A stretch of DNA of 24,602 bases, taken from assembly GCA_041624435.1 (NCBI GenBank), contig JBFJVB010000034.1:1-24602 (forward strand). The letters are read 5' to 3'. Position 1 is the stretch's first letter, and the number at the start of each line of letters is the position of its first letter. Origin of the DNA: Oceanococcus sp041624435. GTDB taxonomy: Bacteria > Pseudomonadota > Gammaproteobacteria > Nevskiales > Oceanococcaceae. Shown piece after piece: positions 8,331 through 16,073 of this stretch. Position numbers and translations under genes: made by a program. The notes under the pieces were generated by a model. It ran no database searches and was not told where the DNA came from. It saw only the letters and a program-made list of their open reading frames with translations.

Positions 8331-9608
8331 GTGAAAATCTCTCCGGGCAACACTGAAATCACCGTGGTTGGTGCCGGCTTGATCGGTCTGGCCAGCGCCT
8401 GGGCGTTGCAGCGTCAGGGCTGGACGGTGCGGGTGCTCGAAGCCGAAAAGGGCGTGGCCCTGGAAACCAGCTTCGCCAATGCCGGCATGATCACGCCCTC
8501 CATGGCCGATCCCTGGAACTCACCGGGTATCTGGCGCAAGCTGGTCGGCTGGCTGGGGCAGGAGCAGGCGCCGATGCTGATCCGGCCGTCGGCCTTGCCG
8601 CAGTATCTGAGCTGGGGGCTGCGGTTCCTGGCGCATTCGGCGCCGGCGCGGCATGGCGCCGCCACCCGGGCCAATTTCAGGCTGGCCAGTCTGAGTCTGA
8701 GCGCGTTTCAGGCGCTGCGTGCGGGTCTGCCCTTGCACTACGATCTGCGTACCCAGGGCACCTTGCAGGTGTTCCGGCACCGGCGCGAATGGTTGGCCGT
8801 ACAGCGACACATCCACACCTTGCAAGGCCTCGGGCTGCGCGGTGTGGTGCTGGAGCCTGCGGGCATCGCCGCGCTGGAGCCGCTGCTGGAACCGGTTTGC
8901 GAGCGTCTGCTTGGCGGGGTGCACTACCCGGATGATGAAACCGGTGACGCCCGGCTGTTCTGTCTGGGGCTGGCGGCGCATCTGCAGGAACAGGGCGTCG
9001 AGTTCGAATTCCTAACGCAGGTCCGCAGCGTGCGGACCGAGCAGGGGCGGGTCGTGGCGCTGGATACCAGCCAGGGCGAACGGCCGGCTTCTCGGGTCGT
9101 GCTGGCCTGTGCGGCGCATACCGCCGCTTTGACCACTCGCCTGGGTCTGCCCCTGGCGATCCGGCCGGTGAAAGGGTATTCGCTGACCATCCCGGTGGAC
9201 GACCCTGCTTGCCTGCCGTCGCTGTCGGTCATCGATCATCATTTGCACGCCGCGATGACGCCGTTGCAGCGCCGCTTGCGCGTGGCCGGCACCGCGGAGT
9301 TTTCCGGCTGGGACCCGCAGCTGCGTCCGGAGCGCATTCAGGCCCTGTGGTCGATGCTCAAAGCACTGTTGCCGCAGCAGTATGAGCGCTTTGATCGGGA
9401 TGCGGCGGAGCCCTGGTGTGGTTTTCGCCCCATGGCCGCGGATGGCCTGCCTTACATCGGGCCGACTCCGGTGGCTGGTCTGTATCTCAATGCCGGCCAG
9501 GGGCATCTGGGCTGGACCCAGAGCCTGGGCTCGGGACAACTGCTGGCAGCCCTGATCAGCGGGCAGCAACCGCCAATCGATCCGACGCCGTTTCGCGTGC
9601 TGCGTTAG
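8331..9608 (+). CDS. dadA: D-amino acid dehydrogenase, FAD-dependent (DadA-like)
   Basis: A 425-residue FAD enzyme that oxidatively deaminates D-amino acids to 2-oxo acids and passes electrons to the respiratory chain at the inner face of the membrane. Motifs shared with E. coli DadA include the Rossmann VGAGLIGLASAW near the N-terminus, ALETSFANAG, YPDDETGD, VKGYSLTIP, RVAGTAEFSGWD, GFRPMAADGLPYIGPT and GQGHLGWT. Overall length agrees (432 in E. coli). The start is taken as GTG at 8331, the only codon giving a full dinucleotide-binding fold. There is no convincing Shine-Dalgarno, and the -10-like box lies only about 8 bases upstream, so the mRNA may be leaderless. It is divergent from TetR-sdaA and no alanine racemase is adjacent. 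A related amino-acid oxidase such as a glycine or D-serine oxidizing enzyme remains possible. Confidence 0.88.
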   Translation: MKISPGNTEITVVGAGLIGLASAWALQRQGWTVRVLEAEKGVALETSFANAGMITPSMADPWNSPGIWRKLVGWLGQEQAPMLIRPSALPQYLSWGLRFLAHSAPARHGAATRANFRLASLSLSAFQALRAGLPLHYDLRTQGTLQVFRHRREWLAVQRHIHTLQGLGLRGVVLEPAGIAALEPLLEPVCERLLGGVHYPDDETGDARLFCLGLAAHLQEQGVEFEFLTQVRSVRTEQGRVVALDTSQGERPASRVVLACAAHTAALTTRLGLPLAIRPVKGYSLTIPVDDPACLPSLSVIDHHLHAAMTPLQRRLRVAGTAEFSGWDPQLRPERIQALWSMLKALLPQQYERFDRDAAEPWCGFRPMAADGLPYIGPTPVAGLYLNAGQGHLGWTQSLGSGQLLAALISGQQPPIDPTPFRVLR

Positions 9609-9612
9609 TAGG

Positions 9613-9639
9613 CGCCCGCATCCGCAGGCGGAATGGGCG
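9613..9639 (+). terminator. Hairpin just after dadA, possible terminator
   Basis: Five bases past the dadA stop, CGCCC (9613-9617) pairs with GGGCG (9635-9639), and TCCGC (9621-9625) pairs with GCGGA (9628-9632) inside it, giving a compact GC-rich stem-loop. No T-run follows, so it may be a weak terminator or an mRNA 3'-end stabiliser separating dadA from the glyoxalase gene. Confidence 0.4.
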
Positions 9640-9685
9640 ACTGCGGCTATGCTTGGTCTGGCGGATAGTTGATGAAGGATGAGCG

Positions 9686-10126
9686 ATGCGTTATCTACAC
9701 AGTATGGTGCGGGTCCGGGATCTTGAGCGTGCTCTGGAGTTTTTCTGCGCAGGCCTGGGCCTGCTGGAATTCAGTCGCAAGGACTACCCAGCGGGGCGCT
9801 TCACTCTGGTTTTCCTGGTCGCCCCCGCCGACCTGGAGCGGGCCCGGCAGACCAAGGCGCCCATGCTGGAGCTGACCTACAACTGGGATGCCCAGGACTA
9901 CGGTGGGGCGCGCAATTTTGGCCATCTGGCGTATCGTGTAGACGATATCTACGCCACCTGCCAACGCCTGCAGCAGCGCGGGGTGACGATACTGCGACCG
10001 CCACGCGACGGGCATATGGCTTTTGTGCGCTCGCCCGATCAGATTTCCATCGAATTGCTGCAGGAAGGCACCCCACTGGCGCCACAGGAGCCGTGGGTGT
10101 CCATGCCCAATCAAGGCGACTGGTAA
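9686..10126 (+). CDS. Lactoylglutathione lyase-like protein (glyoxalase I, VOC family)
   Basis: A 146-residue vicinal-oxygen-chelate protein closely resembling glyoxalase I, which isomerises the methylglyoxal-glutathione hemithioacetal to S-lactoylglutathione in the cytoplasm. The four metal ligands of the family are all present in register: H5, E62 (in LELTYNW), H80 (in NFGHLAYRVDDIY) and E123 (in SIELLQ). The tail PPRDGHMAFVRSPDQISIELLQ is typical of GloA. AAGGA about 8 bases before the ATG serves as ribosome site. It follows dadA on the same strand after 77 bases and a hairpin, so it may be an independent unit, and it converges on the panE-like gene with a 20-base gap. Other VOC activities cannot be excluded, but retention of all four ligands favours glyoxalase I. 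Confidence 0.88.
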   Translation: MRYLHSMVRVRDLERALEFFCAGLGLLEFSRKDYPAGRFTLVFLVAPADLERARQTKAPMLELTYNWDAQDYGGARNFGHLAYRVDDIYATCQRLQQRGVTILRPPRDGHMAFVRSPDQISIELLQEGTPLAPQEPWVSMPNQGDW

Positions 10127-10146
10127 CGCGGCAGGCGCCTGGCGGC

Positions 10147-11172
10147 TCAGCTGCCAGCCGCAGGGCCTGCGGCCCGCAACCTGGCCTTGAGTTCGGCGCC
10201 GGTCCAGTCGCGGCGTCCGCCATTTTCCGCCTCACGGATCAGTTCGACCAGGGCGGCGTTGATCGGTGCCTGGCGCTGTTGCCGCCGTGCCAATGCGATC
10301 ACCTCGCCGTTGATGTAATCGATTTCAGTCGGTCGACCCTGTTCCAGATCCTCCCACATCGAAGAGCGCGCCAGCGGGTCGATTTCCAGCATCTTATTCG
10401 CCAGCCGGGCGAAGAGCGCGTCGGGCACATCCAGCAGTCGGGGAATCCAGCTGGCCGGCAGCGGGGTGAGTCGGGCCGGGCGGATGCCGGCCTGGTCCAG
10501 CAAATCCAGGGTTTCACGCTGGGCAGCAGCCAGGCATTGCCGGTAGGGACGCTGGGCGAGTTCCTCGCGCAGCGGCAAACCGGAGAGCGCATTGATCGCG
10601 TTGTTCAGGTTCAACAGCAGCTTGGCCCACAGCACGGCAGGCATGTCCTGGTGCGCAAGCAGCGGCAGGCCGGCGTTGTTGAAGTCCTGCACAAACGGCT
10701 GCAAAGCCGCGTCCGCTGCCACGTCCAGCGTGCCTTCGGAGCCCTGATGGAAGCGCCCCTGACCCTGGTTTACCACATTGAACGGCACCATCCCGGCGAT
10801 CACCCGCTGCCCAGGCAGGTGCTGCTTCAAGACGGCCGCGTTGCTCAGGCCGTTCTGCAGGCTGAGGACCACGGCGCCGGGTTTGAGGACCGGGGCCAGG
10901 GCCAGGGCCGCCTCGGCCGAGGCGGCCGATTTGACCGTGACCAGGATCAGCTCGGCGCTGCGCGCCAGCCCGGCATCGGTGCCGAATACCAGCTGCTGCG
11001 GCTTGAGCTGCTGACGGTAGCCGCGGTAGTCGCTGAGCTGCAGGCCATGGGACTGCAAGGTCTTGCCGATGCGTGGGCGACCAATGAAACTGAGATTTGC
11101 GCCTCCCGCGGCCAGACGCCCACCCACATAACAGCCAATACTGCCGGCGCCAAACACGCAGATGTCGCTCAT
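10147..11172 (-). CDS. panE: 2-dehydropantoate 2-reductase family protein (PanE/ApbA)
   Basis: A 341-residue NADPH-dependent reductase of the ketopantoate reductase family. The Rossmann motif FGAGSIG sits at 7-13 and VTVKSAA at 78-84. The catalytic lysine is in WAKLLLNLNNAINAL (K184), and the conserved TEIDYING (282-289) carries the active-site Glu. It is somewhat longer than E. coli PanE (303 residues), mostly through an extended C-terminal helix. It lies 13 bases behind a MAPEG-family gene on the same strand and is probably co-transcribed with it. No pantothenate genes (panB, panC, panD) are in view, so it may be a paralogue acting on another 2-oxo acid. The symbol reflects family membership, not proof of the pathway. 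Confidence 0.85.
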   Translation of the reverse strand: MSDICVFGAGSIGCYVGGRLAAGGANLSFIGRPRIGKTLQSHGLQLSDYRGYRQQLKPQQLVFGTDAGLARSAELILVTVKSAASAEAALALAPVLKPGAVVLSLQNGLSNAAVLKQHLPGQRVIAGMVPFNVVNQGQGRFHQGSEGTLDVAADAALQPFVQDFNNAGLPLLAHQDMPAVLWAKLLLNLNNAINALSGLPLREELAQRPYRQCLAAAQRETLDLLDQAGIRPARLTPLPASWIPRLLDVPDALFARLANKMLEIDPLARSSMWEDLEQGRPTEIDYINGEVIALARRQQRQAPINAALVELIREAENGGRRDWTGAELKARLRAAGPAAGS

Positions 11173-11185
11173 GCCGGTCTGCGCT

Positions 11186-11566
11186 TCAGCTCAAGGCCTG
11201 CCAGATGGCCAGGACCGAGGCGCTCAACAGCGACACCAGGGTCAGCACGGCGCCGCCGCTGCGACCTGCGGGGAAATGCTCGGAGAAGCAGAACGCATAG
11301 CCGTGCAGCAGACGTCCCAGCAGGAGGCTGGCGCCCAGGGCATGAATAATCCAGCTGGCGGCGCCCTGTGATTCCAGCATGCCGATCAACAACAGGGTCA
11401 AGGGCACATATTCAGCGAAATTGGCATGGCCGCGCATCAGGCGCAGCATGCCGCCGTCGCCCCCATCGCCGAGGCTGAAACCCTTACCGCGTCCCTGAAT
11501 GACCCGTAAGCTCAGCACGATAAACCAGACGCCCAGCAGGCCGCCGTACAGCAGGGTGATCAACAT
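11186..11566 (-). CDS. MAPEG family integral membrane protein
   Basis: A 126-residue protein of the MAPEG superfamily (membrane-associated proteins in eicosanoid and glutathione metabolism). Four hydrophobic helices are visible (about 3-20, 47-66, 70-86 and 104-124). The family signature RGHANFAEYVPLTLLLIG lies at the second helix, followed by GRLLHGYAF. Some bacterial members are glutathione transferases or peroxidases, but most have unknown substrates. The ATG at 11566 is preceded by GAGGAG 7 bases upstream; the frame is open to 11623, but that extension lacks a ribosome site. It is upstream of the panE-like gene in an apparent two-gene operon. A role with glutathione is suggested only by family and by the glyoxalase-like gene about 1 kb away. 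Confidence 0.87.
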   Translation of the reverse strand: MLITLLYGGLLGVWFIVLSLRVIQGRGKGFSLGDGGDGGMLRLMRGHANFAEYVPLTLLLIGMLESQGAASWIIHALGASLLLGRLLHGYAFCFSEHFPAGRSGGAVLTLVSLLSASVLAIWQALS

Positions 11567-11748
11567 GACATTCTCCTCGTTGTTATGGGTTTGTTGCAGC
11601 GCGCATCTTAGCGGACATTGCACGGGGGAGAGTCAGGCTTGAGCCGCTCCGGTGGTCAGCAATAGGGCAAAATGCGCAAAAAACACAGCTGGAACTTGCC
11701 GAGCGGGTTGGCGCGCGCCGGTGACAGCACAATTGATCGGGAGCGGGC

Positions 11749-13728
11749 ATGAAGTATTGGGGTGTGGTCGTGGTTTTGGTGGCGCTGGTCGCCTGTATGC
11801 AAAGTACCTTGCCGCCTCAAGCTGGAGCCGATGCCCAGGGGCATACCGCCGCGAGCCAGTCGACCATCGCGGCGAATGCGGCGGTCGCCGAGGCGCTGCC
11901 TCTCGATGACCCCCAGGACTTTGCCGATGCCTCACGCGGCCTGCTGGCGCGGGCGGATTCGCTTCTGGTCAAGACGGCGGATGGACGGACCGTCTGGGAT
12001 CAGGACGCCTATGCCTTCGTGACCGGGGAGGCGCCACCGACCGTCAATCCCAGCCTGTGGCGTCAGGCCAAGCTCAACGGTCAGCATGGCCTGTACGAAG
12101 TGACCCCCGGCATTTATCAGGTACGCGGCTTTGATCTGGCCAATATGAGCCTGATTCAGGGGGAATCCGGCTGGATCGTCGTCGATCCGTTGACCGTGGC
12201 CGAAACCGCCGAAGCCGCGATGCGTTTCGTGCATGGCCATTTTGGCGAGCGCCCGGTCAGCGCGGTAATCTTCACCCACAGTCATATCGACCATTTTGGC
12301 GGAATAGCAGGGCTGCTGCGCAGCAGCGCTTCGGTCGATCTGCAAGTGATTGCGCCGAGCGGTTTTCTGGCCGAAGCGGTGAGTGAAAATGTGATGGCGG
12401 GCGTGGCCATGCAGCGCCGGGCCGAATTCATGTATGGCAGAAATCTGGCCCGATCCGCACGCGGGCATGTCGATACCGGCCTGGGCAAGGAACCGCCGCT
12501 GGCCGGTTCGATCGGCATTGCCACGCCGACCCGGATCATCACTCACAGCGGCGAGCGCCTCACCATCGACGGGGTGGAATTCGAGTTCCAGAATGCGCCA
12601 GGCTCCGAAGCACCGGCGGAGCTGACCTTTTACCTGCCCCGTTTCAAGGCTTTTTGCGGCGCCGAGGTGGTGTCGCGCAACCTGCACAATGTGTACACCT
12701 TGCGCGGCGCCAAAGTGCGTGATGCCCTGGCCTGGAGCGATTACATTCAGGAGGCGATCGATTTGTTCGCGCATCGCTCCGATATGTACTTTGGCTCGCA
12801 TCAGTGGCCGCTGTGGGGGCGTGAGCGGGTGCTGGATTTCCTGGAGAAACAGCGGGATATCTACAAGTACATCCATGATCAGACGCTGCGAATGGCCAAT
12901 CTGGGCTACACGCCCAACGAGATCGCCGAGCGGCTCAAGCTGCCGGAGGTGCTGCGGAGCAGTTTTGCCAATCGCGGTTATTACGGCACGGTCAGGCACA
13001 ACGCCAAGGCCGTGTATCAGCGGTATTTCGGCTGGTATGACGGTAATCCCGCGCATCTTGATCCCTTGCCGCCCAGCGATGCCGGCAAGCGCTATGTCGA
13101 GGCCATGGGGGGTGAGGAGCAGGTGCTGGCCACCGCGCAGCAGGCGTTCGGCCGGGGTGAATACCGCTGGGCGGCGCAACTGCTGAATCACCTGGTGTTT
13201 GCCGATGCCCGCAATGAGGCCGCCCGTTCACTGCTGGCCCAGACCTTTGATCAGCTGGGTTATCAGGCGGAATCAGGGCCGTGGCGCGACGTGTATCTGA
13301 GCGGAGCCTATGAATTGCGCAACGGAACCTCGCAGCGGGGTGTCAACATGGCCGATGCGCTTGACCTGCTACGGGCCATACCGCGTGCGGAATTCTTCGC
13401 GTCCATGGCGGCGCGTTTGAACGGGGTGCGGGCGGAGGGTGAACACATCCGGGTGCATTTTCGCTTCAGCGACCTGAATGAAGACTATCTGCTCGATGTC
13501 AGCAATGCGGTGATGCATCATCGGCGGGTGAACCAGGCCCCGAAAGCCGATGTCAGTATCAGCCTGACCCATGAGCTGTTTCTGAAAATGGCCATCGGTC
13601 AGGCCGGGATCAAGGACACCTTGCTGTCGGATCAACTGGATGTCAGCGGCAACCGCCTGGATCTGATTCGTTTCTTTCGTCTGTTTGACAAGCCCGACGG
13701 CAAGTTCGCCATCGTGACCCCGGATTAG
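11749..13728 (+). CDS. Alkyl sulfatase, metallo-beta-lactamase type (SdsA1-like), predicted lipoprotein
   Basis: A 659-residue type III alkyl sulfatase that cleaves the sulfate ester of linear alkyl sulfates such as SDS, giving an alcohol and sulfate. The zinc motif THSHIDH provides H177, H179, D181 and H182. E287, E306 and H351 follow with the same spacing (19 and 45) as the metal ligands known in Pseudomonas SdsA1. The MBL domain (about 110-360) is followed by the dimerisation domain (about 370-510) and an SCP2-like lipid-binding domain (about 530-655). The N-terminus is a short signal with a lipobox LVA-C (cleavage before C16), suggesting an anchored lipoprotein rather than a freely secreted enzyme. 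A GGGAG ribosome site precedes the ATG. It is a single-gene unit ending in a strong hairpin and converging on a TetR gene. Confidence 0.93.
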   Translation: MKYWGVVVVLVALVACMQSTLPPQAGADAQGHTAASQSTIAANAAVAEALPLDDPQDFADASRGLLARADSLLVKTADGRTVWDQDAYAFVTGEAPPTVNPSLWRQAKLNGQHGLYEVTPGIYQVRGFDLANMSLIQGESGWIVVDPLTVAETAEAAMRFVHGHFGERPVSAVIFTHSHIDHFGGIAGLLRSSASVDLQVIAPSGFLAEAVSENVMAGVAMQRRAEFMYGRNLARSARGHVDTGLGKEPPLAGSIGIATPTRIITHSGERLTIDGVEFEFQNAPGSEAPAELTFYLPRFKAFCGAEVVSRNLHNVYTLRGAKVRDALAWSDYIQEAIDLFAHRSDMYFGSHQWPLWGRERVLDFLEKQRDIYKYIHDQTLRMANLGYTPNEIAERLKLPEVLRSSFANRGYYGTVRHNAKAVYQRYFGWYDGNPAHLDPLPPSDAGKRYVEAMGGEEQVLATAQQAFGRGEYRWAAQLLNHLVFADARNEAARSLLAQTFDQLGYQAESGPWRDVYLSGAYELRNGTSQRGVNMADALDLLRAIPRAEFFASMAARLNGVRAEGEHIRVHFRFSDLNEDYLLDVSNAVMHHRRVNQAPKADVSISLTHELFLKMAIGQAGIKDTLLSDQLDVSGNRLDLIRFFRLFDKPDGKFAIVTPD

Positions 13729-13730
13729 AT

Positions 13731-13768
13731 TTGCCTGGGCTCGCGGCCAAAGCCGCCATCCCAGGCAA
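13731..13768 (+). terminator. Strong composite hairpin after the alkyl sulfatase gene
   Basis: TTGCCTGGG (13731-13739) is perfectly complementary to CCCAGGCAA (13760-13768). Inside it, GCGGC (13743-13747) pairs with GCCGC (13752-13756) across a CAAA loop, with symmetric 3-base internal bulges. It begins three bases after the stop codon and lacks a T-run. The inner GCGGC-loop-GCCGCGA-like core resembles a REP body, so it may be a REP-derived element acting as transcript end or stabiliser. Confidence 0.6.
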
Positions 13769-13790
13769 GCCCCATCGACCGGCAGAAAGC

Positions 13791-13813
13791 GTAGGAGCGA
13801 GCACAGCTCGCGA
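13791..13813 (+). repeat. Solitary REP element (GTAG-headed)
   Basis: A GTAGGAGC head is followed by a GAGC-aca-GCTC stem-loop and a CGCGA end. This is the same head and hairpin organisation as the REPs at 18.1 kb and 24.1 kb, on the opposite side of the convergent junction from the composite hairpin. It lies between the converging alkyl sulfatase and TetR genes, a usual REP location. Confidence 0.75.
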
Positions 13814-13848
13814 TCCAAAGCCGGTGCACGGCAAGGGCTGTTCCTTCG

Positions 13849-14481
13849 CTAGCCAGCCGCCAGCCGGTCACCGAGGCCGCCGAAGATCAGCATGCAGTTC
13901 ATCACCAGGCGCTCTGGCGGCTGCTGATAGCCCTCAATGGCCCAGCGTTGGGCCATCTGGATGCACACCCCGACCAGGCCCGTGGCGAGCAATTCCATAT
14001 CGAATGAACGGTTGCTGGGTCTGGGCAGCTGTTTGAGCGCGATGTTCTGCACCAGCATGGAAAAACGCCCGATGGAGCGCTGATACAAGCGCTGCAAATC
14101 GTACTGGGTGCCGTAGATTTCGATGAGCAGGATACGCGCCATCTGGGGGTCTTGCTTCAGCGCCTGAAAGAAACAACTCAGACCCATTTCCGCCAGCTCG
14201 ATGGGGGGGCGGTCCAGCGGCTGCAGGGACTGCAAAATGGCTTGCAACAGATCATCCAGCTTGTGGTCATAGCAGGCGGCGAACAGCTCCTCGCGGTTCT
14301 TGAAGGACTCGTAGAAATAGCGTTCGGTCAGCCCGGCGGTCTGGCAGAGCTGCTTCACCGAGGTGGCGTGAAAGCCGTTTTCGCCGAACATCTGAAAGCC
14401 CGCGTCGAGCAGACGGTGCCGCCGCTCGGCGCGGCGAGCCTCCGAACTCTGCCCTCGGTAGGTTCTTTTCTTGGTGCTCAT
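13849..14481 (-). CDS. TetR-family transcriptional regulator, divergent from the BVMO operon
   Basis: A 210-residue TetR regulator. After a basic tail (STKKRTYRG), helix 1 spans about 16-34. The helix-turn-helix reads SVKQLCQTAGLTERYFYESFKN (41-62), where YFYESF is the recognition end seen in many AcrR/TetR proteins. The C-terminal ligand domain is alpha-helical (FFQALKQDPQMARILLIEIYG) and gives no ligand. It is divergent from the Baeyer-Villiger monooxygenase gene with 68 bases between starts, and that gap contains a palindrome over the -35 region of the monooxygenase promoter. The likely job is repression of the BVMO-SDR operon and itself, relieved by the substrate or an acyl-type metabolite; this is inference from position. 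Its 3' end converges on the alkyl sulfatase gene, so control of that gene is less likely. Confidence 0.92.
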   Translation of the reverse strand: MSTKKRTYRGQSSEARRAERRHRLLDAGFQMFGENGFHATSVKQLCQTAGLTERYFYESFKNREELFAACYDHKLDDLLQAILQSLQPLDRPPIELAEMGLSCFFQALKQDPQMARILLIEIYGTQYDLQRLYQRSIGRFSMLVQNIALKQLPRPSNRSFDMELLATGLVGVCIQMAQRWAIEGYQQPPERLVMNCMLIFGGLGDRLAAG

Positions 14482-14490
14482 GAGGGTATG

Positions 14491-14519
14491 TTGACATGAA
14501 CCATTGTCAGATGTAAAAG
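14491..14519 (+). promoter_or_regulatory. Sigma-70 promoter with overlapping palindromic operator before the BVMO gene
   Basis: TTGACA at 14491-14496 is a consensus -35 box, followed after 17 bases by TAAAAG (14514-14519) as a fair -10. An inverted repeat TGACA-N8-TGTCA (14492-14509) covers the -35 and spacer, exactly where a TetR dimer would block RNA polymerase. It lies 10 bases from the divergent TetR start codon. That this TetR binds it is inferred. Confidence 0.6.
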
Positions 14520-14549
14520 TAAGCGCCTATTTTTCGAGTCGAGTGCATC

Positions 14550-16073
14550 ATGAGCCGCGCAGTTTCTTCAGATGTCGATGTCGCCATCATAGGCAGTGGC
14601 TTTGCCGGTCTGGGCATGGCGATCAGGTTGCAACAGGAAGGCAAACGCAGTTTTGTCCTGCTGGAAAAAGAGGCCGAACTGGGCGGAACCTGGTTCGTCA
14701 ATCACTATCCGGGCTGTGCCTGCGACGTGCAATCGCATTTGTACTCCTTTTCGTTTGAACCGAATCCCAACTGGACGCGCACTTTTTCTCCCCAGGAAGA
14801 AATCTGCCGCTACCTGAATCATTGCGCGGACAAGTACGCAGTACGTGAGCACATCCGTTTCAACCGGGAACTGACCCACGCGCAATTCGATGAGGAGCAG
14901 GGCGTGTGGCAGCTGACCGATCAGAACGGCCAGATTCTGCGCGCCCGGGTGCTGGTTTCGGGCATGGGCGGGCTGAGCCGGCCCTCCATCCCGGACTTCC
15001 CCGGTCTGAGCGAGTTTCAGGGCAAGGTGTTTCACTCCCAGCAGTGGGATCATGACTACGTGCTGGAGGGCAAGAAAGTGGCGGTGATTGGCACCGGAGC
15101 CAGTGCGATCCAGTTCGTGCCTGAAATCGCCCCGCAACTTGAGCAACTGGATCTGTATCAGCGCACGCCGCCCTGGGTCATGGCCAAACCGGACTATGCG
15201 GTGGCGGGCTTCTGGCAACGGCTGTTCAAGCGCGTGCCCCTGGTGCAGGAAGCGTTTCGCAAAGGCCTGTACTGGTTCCTGGAAGCGCGCGCCACGGGGT
15301 TCATTCTTCTGCCCGGTTTCATGAAGCTGATGCAACCCGTGGCCAGACGTTACATTCGCAAACAGATCAGCGATCCGGCCTTGTGCGCACAGGTGACACC
15401 GTCCTATACCCTGGGCTGCAAACGCGTGTTGCTGTCGAACAATTACTATCCGGCCCTGGATCGGGACAATGTCACGGTGCTCAGCAGCGGCATCGAGCGG
15501 ATCAGCCCGCAGGGCATCATCGATCAGCAAGGCCGGGAGCGTCAGGTCGATGCGATTATTCTGGGTACCGGCTTTGCCGCCACCGACCCCTTGCCGGCCG
15601 GCGTGCTGCTCGGCCGCGGTGGTCTGGATATCGTCGATGCCTGGGCGCAGACCGGACCGGAGGCCTATCTGGGCTGCACGGTTGCGGGTTTTCCCAATCT
15701 GTTCATCCTGGCGGGGCCCAACACCGGCCTGGGTCATTCCTCCATGGTCTTCATGCTGGAATCACAGATCAACTATGTGATGGATGCCCTGGTCAAGATG
15801 GATCAGCAGGCCGTGCAGTGCGTTGATGTGAAGCCTGAGGTGCTGCGGCGGTTCAATCAGAAACTGCAAAAGAAAATGACCGGCACGGTCTGGGCCAGGG
15901 GTGGATGTACCAGCTGGTATCTGGATGACTCGGGCAAGAACGTCACGCTCTGGCCCTATTTCACCTGGCAGTTCCGCCTGGCTACGCGGCGCTTCGATCT
16001 GAATAACTATGAGTTGCTGCCGAGCAAGACGGCATCGGCGCCGCTGACTCAGCCACAGGAGCTGGCGGCATGA
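14550..16073 (+). CDS. Type I Baeyer-Villiger monooxygenase (flavin-containing monooxygenase family)
   Basis: A 507-residue FAD/NADPH monooxygenase inserting one oxygen of O2 next to a ketone to make an ester or lactone. The FAD-binding Rossmann motif GSGFAG is at 15-20, and GGTWFVNHYPGCACD (45-59) is the GG-motif typical of BVMOs. The type I fingerprint F-x-G-x3-H-x3-W-[P/D] is present at F156, G158, H162, W166 and D167, and the NADPH site GTGASA at 181-186. ILGTGFAATDPLP and GPNTGLGHSSMVFMLESQ match the cyclohexanone/steroid monooxygenase branch. The ribosome site is weak. The stop overlaps the next start by four bases, so it is translationally coupled to the SDR. The substrate is unknown; alicyclic, long aliphatic and steroid-like ketones are all compatible. 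Confidence 0.92.
   Translation: MSRAVSSDVDVAIIGSGFAGLGMAIRLQQEGKRSFVLLEKEAELGGTWFVNHYPGCACDVQSHLYSFSFEPNPNWTRTFSPQEEICRYLNHCADKYAVREHIRFNRELTHAQFDEEQGVWQLTDQNGQILRARVLVSGMGGLSRPSIPDFPGLSEFQGKVFHSQQWDHDYVLEGKKVAVIGTGASAIQFVPEIAPQLEQLDLYQRTPPWVMAKPDYAVAGFWQRLFKRVPLVQEAFRKGLYWFLEARATGFILLPGFMKLMQPVARRYIRKQISDPALCAQVTPSYTLGCKRVLLSNNYYPALDRDNVTVLSSGIERISPQGIIDQQGRERQVDAIILGTGFAATDPLPAGVLLGRGGLDIVDAWAQTGPEAYLGCTVAGFPNLFILAGPNTGLGHSSMVFMLESQINYVMDALVKMDQQAVQCVDVKPEVLRRFNQKLQKKMTGTVWARGGCTSWYLDDSGKNVTLWPYFTWQFRLATRRFDLNNYELLPSKTASAPLTQPQELAA

Noticed and set aside
11932..13191. 419-residue reverse ORF
   Set aside because: It is fully antisense to the alkyl sulfatase, whose metal ligands are all intact. 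No motif is recognisable in the reverse product.
14568..15737. 389-residue reverse ORF
   Set aside because: It is antisense to the Baeyer-Villiger monooxygenase and has a low-complexity Gln/Arg/His composition.
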